From Comamonas suwonensis (lineage in GTDB: Bacteria > Pseudomonadota > Gammaproteobacteria > Burkholderiales > Burkholderiaceae_C): 35,183 bases of DNA. The position numbers were made by a program, and so were the translations under genes. The DNA is taken from contig NZ_JABBCQ020000026.1 of assembly GCF_012844455.2 (NCBI RefSeq), forward strand, positions 1 through 35,183, written 5' to 3'. The notes below the pieces were generated by a model. It was not told the DNA's origin. It worked only from the letters and a program-made list of their open reading frames with translations, and did not search any database. Shown piece after piece: positions 7,688 to 14,985 of this stretch; within the stretch, counting starts at the first letter, position 1, and each line of letters opens with the position of its first letter.

Positions 7688-8446
7688 TTATTTGGGACCC
7701 ATGCGAATAGCGCCATCTAGGCGAATCACTTCACCGTTGAGCATGTCGTTTTCAAGAATGTGCTTGACCAGCTTGGCGTAATCCTCGGGTTTGCCCAAGC
7801 GGCTGGGGAAGGGCACGCTTGCGGCCAGCGCATCTTGCACTTCTTGCGGCATGGTGAACAGCATGGGGGTGCCGAAGATACCGGGGGCAATCGTCATATT
7901 GCGAATGCCGCTGCGTGCCAGGTCACGGGCAATGGGTAAGGTCATGCCCACGACGCCGCCTTTGGATGCGGCATAGGCTGCTTGGCCAATTTGTCCGTCA
8001 TAGGCAGCCACGCTGGCGGTTGAGATCAGCACGCCGCGTTCACCCGTGGTTTCTGGCTCGTTTTTGCTCATGGCATCTGCAGCCAGGCGAATCATGTTGA
8101 AGCTGCCAACCAGGTTGACCATGATGGTTTTGGTGTAGGTGGCAAGGTTGTGTGGACCATTTTTCCCCACCGTTTTTTCGGCGGGTGCGATACCGGCGCA
8201 ATTGACCAGGCCGACCAGCTTGCCAAGACGGGTGGCTTTTTCCACCACGGCCTGGCCATCGGCTTCGTTACTGACATCGCAGCGCAGATAGTCGCCGCCG
8301 ATCTCCTTGGCCACGGCCTCGCCGCGCTCTGCATTCATGTCGGCAATGACGACTTTGCCGCCGTTGGCCGCCAGCATGCGCGCAGAGCCTTCGCCTAAAC
8401 CTGATGCGCCGCCAGTCACGATAAACACACGATCCTGAATTTGCAT
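7688..8446 (-). CDS. SDR-family 3-hydroxyacyl-CoA dehydrogenase (type 2, HSD17B10-like)
   Basis: This 252-residue short-chain dehydrogenase is closest in motif pattern to type-2 3-hydroxyacyl-CoA dehydrogenases, which oxidise 3-hydroxyacyl-CoA (including 2-methyl-3-hydroxybutyryl-CoA from isoleucine) with NAD. The cofactor motif TGGASGLG is at 11-18, and Asp36 at the end of strand 2 favours NAD. NCAG is at 82-85. The catalytic set is Asn111, Ser145, Tyr158 and Lys162, in the context [20 protein letters not shown] that is typical of HSD10 proteins. A good ribosome site (AAAGGGG) precedes the ATG. A perfect TTGACGT-AA-ACGTCAA palindrome lies 24 nt upstream, pointing to control by a fatty-acid or branched-chain catabolism regulator. 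The gene appears monocistronic. Confidence 0.9.
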   Translation of the reverse strand: MQIQDRVFIVTGGASGLGEGSARMLAANGGKVVIADMNAERGEAVAKEIGGDYLRCDVSNEADGQAVVEKATRLGKLVGLVNCAGIAPAEKTVGKNGPHNLATYTKTIMVNLVGSFNMIRLAADAMSKNEPETTGERGVLISTASVAAYDGQIGQAAYAASKGGVVGMTLPIARDLARSGIRNMTIAPGIFGTPMLFTMPQEVQDALAASVPFPSRLGKPEDYAKLVKHILENDMLNGEVIRLDGAIRMGPK

Positions 8447-8469
8447 GAATTGTCCCCTTTAATATGACG

Positions 8470-8485
8470 TTGACGTAAACGTCAA
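8470..8485. promoter_or_regulatory. Palindromic operator of the SDR gene, LiuR-like
   Basis: TTGACGT and ACGTCAA are perfect 7-bp arms around AA, located 24-39 nt upstream of the dehydrogenase start. The sequence resembles the operators reported for the MerR-family regulator LiuR of leucine/isovalerate catabolism in proteobacteria. That identification is from memory and unverified. Confidence 0.6.
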
Positions 8486-8530
8486 TTGTGCAGAAGGCTG
8501 GCAGAGTTCGAATTGCGGAAAGCACGCATA

Positions 8531-8561
8531 AAAAAAAGCCCAATCATGAAGACTGGGCTTT
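8531..8561 (-). terminator. Terminator downstream of the phasin gene
   Basis: AAAGCCCA (8535-8542) pairs with TGGGCTTT (8554-8561). Read on the minus strand, the hairpin is followed by an uninterrupted U-run (8531-8537), as expected for the end of the phasin transcript about 145 nt after its stop codon. Confidence 0.8.
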
Positions 8562-8565
8562 GAAG

Positions 8566-8597
8566 GGATCCGTGAAACGGGGGTTTCAGGAGGATCC
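8566..8597. other. Nested hairpin in the phasin 3' untranslated region
   Basis: GGATCC occurs at 8566-8571 and again at 8592-8597. It encloses TGAAAC/GTTTCA arms, giving a nested stem between the phasin stop and the terminator. No function can be assigned. Confidence 0.35.
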
Positions 8598-8704
8598 AAG
8601 GAGACAACTTGTGCGGATCAGCATCCTTAAAGGCGCTGACCTGACATGCTGGTAATTATAGGGTAAACCCTTGAAAATTGCCAGGCATGTGAATAACCAT
8701 GTTT

Positions 8705-9253
8705 TTAGCGCTTGACTGCGACTGTCGATTTGACGGCTTCAGTGGCTGTCTTGGAAGCAGCGTTGAAGTTGGCTTCAGCCATGTCGGAGGCTTGCTTGAC
8801 AGCCTTTTGCACGGACTCGAAAGCGTTGTTGGCGGCAGAGACGGCGCTCTTGACCAGTGCCACAGCAGATTCAGAACCTGCGGGGGCGTTTTGAGTGGTG
8901 GTGTCCAGCAGGGAGTTGAAGTTCTTGCGGGCTTCGGCGGACTGAACTTCCAGCGCCTTGTTGAACTCGCTGGCAGTGTTGCTGGCGATGTCGTACAGGT
9001 GGCGGTTGTAGGAGGCTGTCTTTTCAGCCAGAGGCTGGAGGATGCTGGTTTGCAGAGTCAGCAGGGACTGAGCATCTTTCACATTCAGGACGGCTTGTGT
9101 GTGCTGAGCGGCTTCGCTCAGAGCTGCACGGGAAGCAGTAACGTTCAGTTCCACCAGCTTTTCCACACCTTCAAACGCTTTGCTCGTCAGGCCGAACAGG
9201 GTTTCGAGGTGGGCTTTTTGTGCGCTCAGGATTTGGTCAGGGGTCAGGGACAT
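8705..9253 (-). CDS. phaP: Phasin, PHA granule-associated protein
   Basis: This 182-residue protein coats polyhydroxyalkanoate granules and controls their size and number. It begins [20 protein letters not shown] and is almost wholly helical, rich in Ala, Ser, Lys and Glu with no Cys and few aromatics, as in the phasin family (phasin_2 type). The C terminus is Ala/Thr/Lys-rich ([15 protein letters not shown]). Its length matches betaproteobacterial PhaP proteins. A ribosome site (GGAG) precedes the start. The upstream region carries two near-identical TGC-rich boxes that are candidate PhaR sites, so expression probably rises when granules titrate PhaR. The gene implies that the organism makes PHA. 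Confidence 0.92.
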   Translation of the reverse strand: MSLTPDQILSAQKAHLETLFGLTSKAFEGVEKLVELNVTASRAALSEAAQHTQAVLNVKDAQSLLTLQTSILQPLAEKTASYNRHLYDIASNTASEFNKALEVQSAEARKNFNSLLDTTTQNAPAGSESAVALVKSAVSAANNAFESVQKAVKQASDMAEANFNAASKTATEAVKSTVAVKR

Positions 9254-9345
9254 AGCAATTCTCCAAAATTACGAAACTAACAAGGGCATCGGACCGGAGT
9301 AAACGTCTGCTCTGACATGATCGCTAGTGGTTAACTAGTTGTATG

Positions 9346-9418
9346 TTGCAGTGCAGCATGGGTGCATTGTGAAAGAGTTTTTTGGGCAATGCAAGCATTA
9401 ATTGTTGCGTTGCAGCAA
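9346..9418 (-). promoter_or_regulatory. phaP promoter region with two candidate PhaR boxes
   Basis: On the minus strand, TTGCTGCAACGCAA (9418-9405) and ATGCTGCACTGCAA (9359-9346) match at 11 of 14 positions. Between them lies a possible promoter, TTGCAT then 17 nt then CACAAT. TGC-rich repeats of this kind are the known type of target for the PHA repressor PhaR. The 372-nt gap between phaP and the thioesterase gene holds this promoter; the remainder (about 9420-9625) is AT-rich with no other clear signal. Confidence 0.6.
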
Positions 9419-9625
9419 ATAAATGAATGACTCTTTTGTTTTTGTAAGTATTTGATTTTTAAAAACTTTGTTATGTCTGATAACTGACGCAAAAATAGAC
9501 ATACGTGCTTTTTGTGCATTGAGCAAGACGTGGGTGAAAGTGCTTGGTAAGGACTGACTCAGGGTGAAAGCAGGCACTGTCGCCGTGGTGCTGGCGGTGT
9601 TGAGACAGGTTTGCACAATGGCGCA

Positions 9626-10105
9626 ATGACTGCATCACACACCGCTGCCCAACCCGCACGAGCCATGCCGCAGGCACGTTATTCCTATGCCGTTTTTCGT
9701 GAAATCAGCACGCGCTGGTCAGATAACGACGTTTATGGCCATGTCAACAACGTCATTTACTACAGCTGGTTTGATACGGCGGTGAACGCTTATTTGATCG
9801 AGCAGGGCGCACTGGATATTCATGCGGGACAGACGATTGGGCTGGTGATAGAGACTCAGTGCAATTACTTTGCTTCGCTGGCCTTTCCGCAACAGGTCGA
9901 GGCGGGCATTCGCGTGGCGCATCTCGGTAGCTCCAGCGTGCGCTATGAGGTGGGGCTGTTTGCGCGGGGTGAGGCGCAGTCCGCAGCGGCGGGGCATTTT
10001 GTTCATGTCTATGTAGACCGACAGACGCGTCGACCTGCGCCGTTGCCCGCTGCTTTGCGCGTGGCACTAGAGCCTTTGCTGAGGCGAGCTGATCGTCATA
10101 CATAG
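9626..10105 (+). CDS. Acyl-CoA thioesterase, hotdog fold (4HBT/YbgC family)
   Basis: This 159-residue hotdog-fold protein probably hydrolyses an acyl-CoA thioester. The signature RWSDNDVYGHVNNVIYYSWF (30-49) contains the likely catalytic Asp35 and His39 at the N-terminal end of the central helix. The expected beta strands follow (GLVIETQCNYFASLAFPQQV, then AHLGSSSVRYEVGLF). The frame is open from a TTG at 9611. The ATG at 9626 is chosen, although its ribosome site is weak and the Met at 9665 is also possible. It is divergent from phaP with a long shared upstream region, which may suggest a metabolic link to acyl-CoA or PHA turnover (inference). The substrate is unknown. Confidence 0.85.
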   Translation: MTASHTAAQPARAMPQARYSYAVFREISTRWSDNDVYGHVNNVIYYSWFDTAVNAYLIEQGALDIHAGQTIGLVIETQCNYFASLAFPQQVEAGIRVAHLGSSSVRYEVGLFARGEAQSAAAGHFVHVYVDRQTRRPAPLPAALRVALEPLLRRADRHT

Positions 10106-10110
10106 AAGAA

Positions 10111-10157
10111 TTTGATAGCTGCTTGCGCTTTTACATAAAGGGCTTGAGTCTGATTTG
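10111..10157. repeat. Dispersed small palindromic repeat (degenerate copy)
   Basis: TTTGATAGCTGCTTGCGCTT forms the left arm and is followed by a spacer and a degraded right arm (AAGGGCTTGAGTCTGATTT). It belongs to the same family as 14912-14958 and 23836-23884. The remainder of the 10106-10335 gap shows no other feature. Confidence 0.65.
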
Positions 10158-10335
10158 TACTCAATGAATCAAAGTTCGCCCCCAGTCTCAGTAAAGGCGA
10201 GGCGGTTATGGCGCTGAGCAGGGCGCAGAGTGTGGAATCGCCTACACTCGGAAACCTTTGTTGAGGCTGGCGCTGCATGCGCTTTGGGCCAGCCTTGTTC
10301 CATGACTGAACGGACCGCCAGGCCCACCGTCGTCC

Positions 10336-11598
10336 ATGATCATCACCAGCCTGCTAGATACCGACCTGTACAAATTCACGATGATGCAGGTGGTGCTGCA
10401 TCAGTTCCCGGGCGCACAGGTGGAGTACCGCTTCAAGTGCCGCAACCCCGGCGTGCAACTGGCTCCCTATGTCAATGAAATCCGTGAAGAAATCCGCTCG
10501 CTGTGCAAGCTGCGCTTTCAGGATGCGGAGCTGGCCTACTTGAGTTCTCTGCGCTTTATCAAAAGCGATTTCGTGGACTTTTTGAGCCTGTTTCAGCTCA
10601 ACGACAAATACATCACCGTCACGCCGCTGCCCACTGGCGAGATTGACATCAGCATCAAGGGCCCGTGGCTGCACACGATTCTTTTTGAGATTCCGGTGCT
10701 GGCCATCGTCAACGAGGTGTACTTCCGCAATACCCAGCCCGTGCCTAATTTTCTGGAAGGGCGCAAGCGTCTGGATGAGAAGATTGAGCTGCTCCAAGGG
10801 CCGGGGCTTGAATCGCTCAAAATTGCCGATTACGGCACGCGCCGCCGCTTCTCCAAGGCCTGGCATGAAGAGGTTCTGCGTGTGCTGTGCGCAAGGCTCG
10901 GTCATGCGGGCTCACGCATCGCCGGGGCCGGCAATGCTCAGCGCAAGGGGCAACTGGCGGGAACCAGCAATGTGCTGTATGCGATGAAGCTGGGCCTGAT
11001 ACCGCTGGGCACTCTGGCCCACGAGTATCTGCAGGCCTGCCAGTCACTGGGTCCGCGTCTGCGTGATAGCCAGATTTTTGGTTTTGAATCCTGGGCGCGT
11101 GAATATCGCGGGGATCTGGGCATTGCGCTGTCTGATGTCTACGGCATGTCCGCCTTTCTGCGTGACTTTGATTTGTATTTCTGCAAGCTGTTTGATGGGG
11201 CGCGCCATGACAGCGGGGATCCGTTTGACTGGGGTGAGCGCCTGATTGCGCATTACAAGGCCAACAAAATTGATCCGTTGAGCAAGGTGCTGATCTTCAG
11301 TGATGGGCTGACGATTCCGAAAACCATTGAGCTGTTCAAGCGCTTCAATGGCCGTTGCCAGTTGGCTTTCGGTATCGGTACCAACCTGACCAATGATCTG
11401 GGCAGCGCGCCTGAGCATGTGCCGCTGCAGATCGTGATCAAGATGACGCGCTGCAATGGTCAGCCGGTGGCCAAGCTCTCGGACACACCGGGCAAAAGCA
11501 TGTGCGATGACGAAAAATATCTGGCCTATCTGCGTCAGGTGTTCAGCATTGAGCCACCAGACGCTGTGCAGACCATGCTGCCGATGCAGCAGGCCTGA
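10336..11598 (+). CDS. pncB: Nicotinate phosphoribosyltransferase
   Basis: This enzyme catalyses nicotinate + PRPP + ATP to nicotinate mononucleotide in the NAD salvage (Preiss-Handler) pathway in the cytoplasm. At 420 residues it has the length of the short bacterial PncB group. The start [18 protein letters not shown] is the diagnostic N terminus. The central [13 protein letters not shown] (221-233) carries His229, equivalent to the autophosphorylated histidine. [21 protein letters not shown] and the C-terminal [10 protein letters not shown] motif are also present. The ATG has no strong ribosome site. A structured RNA leader and the antiporter gene follow closely, so read-through co-transcription is possible. 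Confidence 0.95.
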   Translation: MIITSLLDTDLYKFTMMQVVLHQFPGAQVEYRFKCRNPGVQLAPYVNEIREEIRSLCKLRFQDAELAYLSSLRFIKSDFVDFLSLFQLNDKYITVTPLPTGEIDISIKGPWLHTILFEIPVLAIVNEVYFRNTQPVPNFLEGRKRLDEKIELLQGPGLESLKIADYGTRRRFSKAWHEEVLRVLCARLGHAGSRIAGAGNAQRKGQLAGTSNVLYAMKLGLIPLGTLAHEYLQACQSLGPRLRDSQIFGFESWAREYRGDLGIALSDVYGMSAFLRDFDLYFCKLFDGARHDSGDPFDWGERLIAHYKANKIDPLSKVLIFSDGLTIPKTIELFKRFNGRCQLAFGIGTNLTNDLGSAPEHVPLQIVIKMTRCNGQPVAKLSDTPGKSMCDDEKYLAYLRQVFSIEPPDAVQTMLPMQQA

Positions 11599-11613
11599 AA
11601 TAAATTAAGAAAC

Positions 11614-11664
11614 GATGGGCGAGCGTAGGCCGCCCATCGCAAGACAGATAACGGAGGATGGGCG
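11614..11664 (+). promoter_or_regulatory. Structured RNA leader of the antiporter gene, riboswitch-like (possible Li+/Na+ class)
   Basis: The octamer GATGGGCG occurs at 11614-11621 and again at 11657-11664, and its exact complement CGCCCATC lies between them at 11631-11638. The middle segment can pair with either copy. The second pairing would block the 11657-11664 segment between the Shine-Dalgarno (ACGGAGG, 11651-11657) and the TTG start at 11666. Two exclusive hairpins controlling ribosome access are the layout of a translational riboswitch. The gene behind it is a cation antiporter, and the AACGGAGGA segment recalls the nhaA-I motif (a Li+-responsive class). That class assignment is from memory and unverified. 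Confidence 0.55.
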
Positions 11665-11665
11665 T

Positions 11666-13111
11666 TTGAACCGTAAATTTTGGATCAATATCGCGAAAGT
11701 CACCGCGTCAACGGCGCTGGCAATGGCCGCAGGTGCCGTGCAAGCCGCAGAGGTGGATGGCGCGGCTATGTCTGTGGCCTGGGGCATTCCGTTTGTGGGC
11801 ATGCTGCTGTCGATTGCTCTCTTGCCGCTGGTGGCTCCACGTTTCTGGCACCACCACTTTGGCAAGGTCACCGCTGGCTGGGCGCTGGCCTTTCTGCTGC
11901 CCTTTGCGCTGGTCTACGGCATGGGGGCCGCCAGCGTTAATCTGGTGCATGCCTTGCTGGCGGAATACCTGCCCTTTGTCATTTTGCTCACTGCGCTCTA
12001 CGCCGTGGCTGGCGGCATTTACGTGCGTGGCAATTTGCGTGGCTCGCCGGGGCTGAACACCGCCATTCTCGCCATTGGTGCGGTGCTGGCCAGCTTTATG
12101 GGCACGACGGGAGCCTCCATGCTGCTGATTCGCCCTTTGCTGCGCGCCAACGACAACCGTCGTCACCAGGCGCATGTGGTGGTGTTCTTCATCTTCATCG
12201 TCTCCAACGCCGGCGGCGCACTCACGCCGCTGGGTGATCCACCCTTGTTTCTGGGCTTTTTGAAGGGTGTGGACTTCTTCTGGACGGTGCGCCATATCTG
12301 GCAGCCCATGCTGTTCCTCACGCTGGCGCTGCTGGCGATCTTTTATGTGATTGACCACAAATTGATGGGTGAAAAGGGTGAAGCCGACTTGCCTGACCCG
12401 ACTCCCAGCGTGGATGTGACGGGGGCGCAAAGCCGTCTCGGCTTTGATGGACGTATGAACTTTGTGCTGCTGGGCGGGGTGGTGGCGCTGGTGCTGATCA
12501 GTGGCATCTGGCGCACGCCTGTGGGCTTTGACATAGCTGGCACCCATGTGGGGCTGCCCGGTCTGGTGCGCGATGTGGGTTTGATTGTGGTGGCTCTGCT
12601 GTCCCTCAAGATCACGCCTGCTTGTGTGCATCAGGCCAATGATTTTGGCTGGGGACCGATGCAGGAAGTGGCCAAGCTGTTTGCGGGTATTTTCCTGACC
12701 ATCATTCCTGTTATTGCCATGCTCAAGGCCGGTGTGGATGGCCCGTTTGGCGCTGTTGTGCGTGCTGTGACCAATGGGGACGGTACGCCTAACCCCGCCA
12801 TGTACTTCTGGGCCACAGGTGTGCTGTCGTCCTTCTTGGATAACGCGCCCACCTATCTGGTGTTCTTCAACACGGCAGGTGGTGACCCTGCGCATCTGAT
12901 GACCGATATGGCGCTCACACTGGCAGCTATCTCGGCAGGTGCTGTTTTCATGGGTGCCAATACTTACATTGGCAACGCGCCCAACTTGATGGTCAAGGCT
13001 ATTGCAGAAGATCGCGGCGTGAAGATGCCCGGGTTTTTTGGTTACATGATCTGGTCGGTCTGCATTCTGGTGCCCCTGCTGGTGCTGATGACGCTGATCT
13101 GGTTTAAGTGA
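11666..13111 (+). CDS. Sodium:proton antiporter of the CitMHS_2/NhaD-like ion transporter group
   Basis: This inner membrane cation/proton antiporter of about 481 residues has roughly a dozen transmembrane helices (for example VGMLLSIALLPLVAP, AFLLPFALVYGMGA, TAILAIGAVLASFMGTTGAS, FFIFIVSNAGGALTPLGDPP). The paired hairpin-like motifs SNAGGALTPLGDPPL and SFLDNAPTYLVFF plus NTYIGNAPNLM are typical of the IT superfamily (ArsB/NhaD/CitM). A signal-like N terminus ending in AQAAE precedes TM1. The frame is open from an ATG at 11615, but that start lies inside the RNA hairpin. The TTG at 11666 has an ideal GGAGG 8 nt upstream and is chosen. Substrate specificity (Na+, Li+ or organic anion) cannot be read from sequence; antiport of Na+ is inferred from family and leader. 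Confidence 0.85.
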   Translation: MNRKFWINIAKVTASTALAMAAGAVQAAEVDGAAMSVAWGIPFVGMLLSIALLPLVAPRFWHHHFGKVTAGWALAFLLPFALVYGMGAASVNLVHALLAEYLPFVILLTALYAVAGGIYVRGNLRGSPGLNTAILAIGAVLASFMGTTGASMLLIRPLLRANDNRRHQAHVVVFFIFIVSNAGGALTPLGDPPLFLGFLKGVDFFWTVRHIWQPMLFLTLALLAIFYVIDHKLMGEKGEADLPDPTPSVDVTGAQSRLGFDGRMNFVLLGGVVALVLISGIWRTPVGFDIAGTHVGLPGLVRDVGLIVVALLSLKITPACVHQANDFGWGPMQEVAKLFAGIFLTIIPVIAMLKAGVDGPFGAVVRAVTNGDGTPNPAMYFWATGVLSSFLDNAPTYLVFFNTAGGDPAHLMTDMALTLAAISAGAVFMGANTYIGNAPNLMVKAIAEDRGVKMPGFFGYMIWSVCILVPLLVLMTLIWFK

Positions 13112-13170
13112 CTGCCTCCCTAAAGGGCGATGGCACCCCCGCTGTGGGGCGGCCCTTGCTGAATGTCCCG
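13112..13170. repeat. Intergenic GC-rich element, partial copy
   Basis: This segment after the antiporter gene contains CACCCCCGCTGTGGGGCGG and GGCCCTTGCTG. It resembles the right-hand part of the element at 6629-6720 (ACCCTTGCTTGCTG). It looks like a decayed member of a family-specific dispersed repeat rather than a clean terminator. Confidence 0.35.
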
Positions 13171-13231
13171 CATATGAAGTGCGCCTAAGGTGGGCGACGC
13201 TTTCAAAATAGATGGAAGAGGAGACCAAGTG

Positions 13232-14224
13232 ATGAGTACCAAGTCCCGTATTCTGATTGCCCGAGCCATTTCGCCCGAGGTGGTGGAGCAGTTGAAGCAA
13301 CACTTTGACGTGCAGTCCAATCAGGACGATGTGGTGTGGACGCCTGAGGAGCTGGCTCAGCAGTTGCAGGGCAAGGACGGGGTGCTGACCACCGGCTCGC
13401 AGCGCATTGATGCACAGTTGCTGGCGGCTTGCCCGCAGCTCAAGATCGTGGCCAATATGGCAGTGGGCTACAACAATTTTGATGTGCCCGCCATGACTGC
13501 CGCAGGCGTGCAGGGCACCAATGCCCCCGATGTGCTGACTGAGACCACAGCTGATTTTGGCTTTGCGCTGCTGATGGCGACAGCGCGCCGCATTACCGAG
13601 AGCGAGCATTACCTGCGTGCGGGCTTGTGGAAGGACTGGCACTACGACCTGTTTGCGGGCGCTGAGGTGCATGGCTCTACGCTGGGCATTCTGGGAATGG
13701 GGCGCATCGGCCAGGCCATTGCCCGCCGCGCGGCTTATGGTTTTGGTATGAAGGTGATTTATCACAACCGATCACGCCTTGATACAGCGATGGAGGCGGA
13801 ATGCAAGGCCACTTATGTGAGCAAGCAAGAGCTGCTGGAGCGCGCAGACCATTTAATGCTGGTGCTGCCCTTCACGCCTGAAAACCGCCACACCATTGGC
13901 GCGGCCGAGATTGCGCAGATGAAGCCCACAGCCACCCTCATTAATATCGCGCGCGGCGGCATTGTGGATGATGCGGCTCTGGCACAGGCATTGCGTGACA
14001 AACGCATTGCTGCGGCCGGTCTGGATGTGTTTGAGGGCGAGCCCGCCATTCACCCCGATCTACTCACGGTGCCCAATGTGGTGCTGACCCCGCATATCGC
14101 CAGTGCCACCAAGGGCACGCGCACGGCCATGGCGGCTTTGGCGGCGGATAACCTGATCTCCTTTTTCGCCGGCAAGGGCGCGTTGACGCCGGTCAATCTG
14201 CTGGGTGGCTCGGGTCTGCACTAG
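13232..14224 (+). CDS. D-2-hydroxyacid dehydrogenase (glyoxylate/hydroxypyruvate or D-glycerate type)
   Basis: This 330-residue NAD(P)H-dependent dehydrogenase reduces 2-keto acids such as hydroxypyruvate or glyoxylate to D-2-hydroxyacids. The nucleotide-binding motif LGILGMGRIGQAIARRA has its glycines at 155, 157 and 160. The catalytic Arg241 (NIARGG), Glu270 (DVFEGEP) and His288 (LTPHIAS) are all present. VANMAVGYNNFDV near 73-85 is typical of the GhrB/GyaR/HprA subgroup. The frame is open from a GTG at 13190. The ATG at 13232 is preferred because GGAAGAGGAGA lies 9-19 nt upstream. It appears to be transcribed alone between an intergenic repeat and a terminator. Confidence 0.9.
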   Translation: MSTKSRILIARAISPEVVEQLKQHFDVQSNQDDVVWTPEELAQQLQGKDGVLTTGSQRIDAQLLAACPQLKIVANMAVGYNNFDVPAMTAAGVQGTNAPDVLTETTADFGFALLMATARRITESEHYLRAGLWKDWHYDLFAGAEVHGSTLGILGMGRIGQAIARRAAYGFGMKVIYHNRSRLDTAMEAECKATYVSKQELLERADHLMLVLPFTPENRHTIGAAEIAQMKPTATLINIARGGIVDDAALAQALRDKRIAAAGLDVFEGEPAIHPDLLTVPNVVLTPHIASATKGTRTAMAALAADNLISFFAGKGALTPVNLLGGSGLH

Positions 14225-14304
14225 GCTTGTATTAGGCTGCCTCACGTCACATCAGTTTGAGGGTTGGCGTATGGTCTGGCTGCCTTGCTGGATTTGATAA
14301 TTTG

Positions 14305-14351
14305 AGCCCGCTTGCGCTGCAGTCATTGCACCAGCGCGGCGGGCTTTTATT
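14305..14351 (+). terminator. Terminator after the hydroxyacid dehydrogenase gene
   Basis: AGCCCGC (14305-14311) pairs with GCGGGCT (14339-14345). An inner stem is formed by GCGCTG (14314-14319) and CAGCGC (14332-14337). A T-rich stretch follows to 14353. It ends only 18 nt before the tautomerase ATG, so it could also act as an attenuator for that gene. Confidence 0.7.
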
Positions 14352-14368
14352 TTCTACAGAGACAGCAC

Positions 14369-14776
14369 ATGCCTTTCATCCGCACCAGCGTCCACAAGGA
14401 CACCACGCCCGCCCAGCGCCAAGCCATCGTCAACGGTATTCACCAGGCACTGATTGACGGCATCGGCATGCCTGCCGACGAGTTGTTCAACATGGTGGAT
14501 GACTATGACGAGCAGAAGTTTTTCTTCAGTCGCACCTTCAACGGCTACCAGCGCTCGGATCGCGTGGTCGTGGTTGAAATCACCATGCGCCGCGGCCGCA
14601 GCGATGCAATGAAGCGCGCCCTGTACGCCAACATCGCCGCCAATCTGGAAAAAGACGCTGGCGTGGCACCCAGCGATGTGTTCATCTTCACGCATGAAAA
14701 CGACTACTCCGACTGGTCCGTAGGTGGTGGCAAGTTCGCCATGGCCATTGCCCAGCAGGTCGGCCCAGACGCCTGA
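14369..14776 (+). CDS. Tautomerase-superfamily protein
   Basis: This 135-residue protein begins MPFIRTSVHKDTT. Pro2 becomes the N-terminal catalytic proline after Met removal, the hallmark of the tautomerase superfamily (4-oxalocrotonate tautomerase, MIF, MSAD). The length, about twice that of 4-OT, and the motif NGYQRSDRVVVVEITMRRGRS fit the Tautomerase_2 group of fused beta-alpha-beta units. It probably acts as a cytoplasmic keto-enol tautomerase on an unknown substrate. The frame is open upstream to 14312, but the ATG at 14369 is fixed by the catalytic Pro. Terminator-like hairpins lie on both sides, suggesting a single-gene transcript. Confidence 0.88.
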   Translation: MPFIRTSVHKDTTPAQRQAIVNGIHQALIDGIGMPADELFNMVDDYDEQKFFFSRTFNGYQRSDRVVVVEITMRRGRSDAMKRALYANIAANLEKDAGVAPSDVFIFTHENDYSDWSVGGGKFAMAIAQQVGPDA

Positions 14777-14841
14777 GTCACCAAGGCGGCAGGCCGCCGC
14801 GCCACTTTTGACGGGATTGATTTCACCGGGACGGTGTGGAC

Positions 14842-14873
14842 TGATAATTTGCAAGCGCGCGAGTGCTTGCAAA
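14842..14873 (+). other. TGATAATTTG element followed by a 9-bp hairpin
   Basis: TGATAATTTG (14842-14851) is repeated exactly from 14295-14304. It overlaps a perfect hairpin, TTTGCAAGC (14848-14856) with GCTTGCAAA (14865-14873). The GATAAT could be a -10 element for rmuC, or the hairpin a weak terminator of the tautomerase gene. No good -35 is seen. Confidence 0.35.
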
Positions 14874-14911
14874 CGTCAGTCTGCAGCTTCTGCGTGCATA
14901 AAATCAATACA

Positions 14912-14958
14912 AATAATGGCTGTGGCGCTTATTCATAAAGCGCTAGCAGCTATTAAAA
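14912..14958. repeat. Dispersed small palindromic repeat (full copy)
   Basis: The element is AATAATGGCTGTGGCGCTT, a short ATTCATA spacer, then AAGCGCTAGCAGCTATTAAAA. The two arms are imperfect reverse complements. It lies 28 nt upstream of the rmuC start. Related copies are at 7454, 10111, 23836, 25911 and 27168. Confidence 0.75.
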
Positions 14959-14985
14959 CAAGAGTGCGAAAGGCGTGGCAAAACA

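Noticed and set aside
11708..13765. 685-residue antisense frame across the antiporter and dehydrogenase genes
   Set aside because: It spans two unrelated genes and their intergenic gap in antisense, with no recognisable motifs; a shadow frame.
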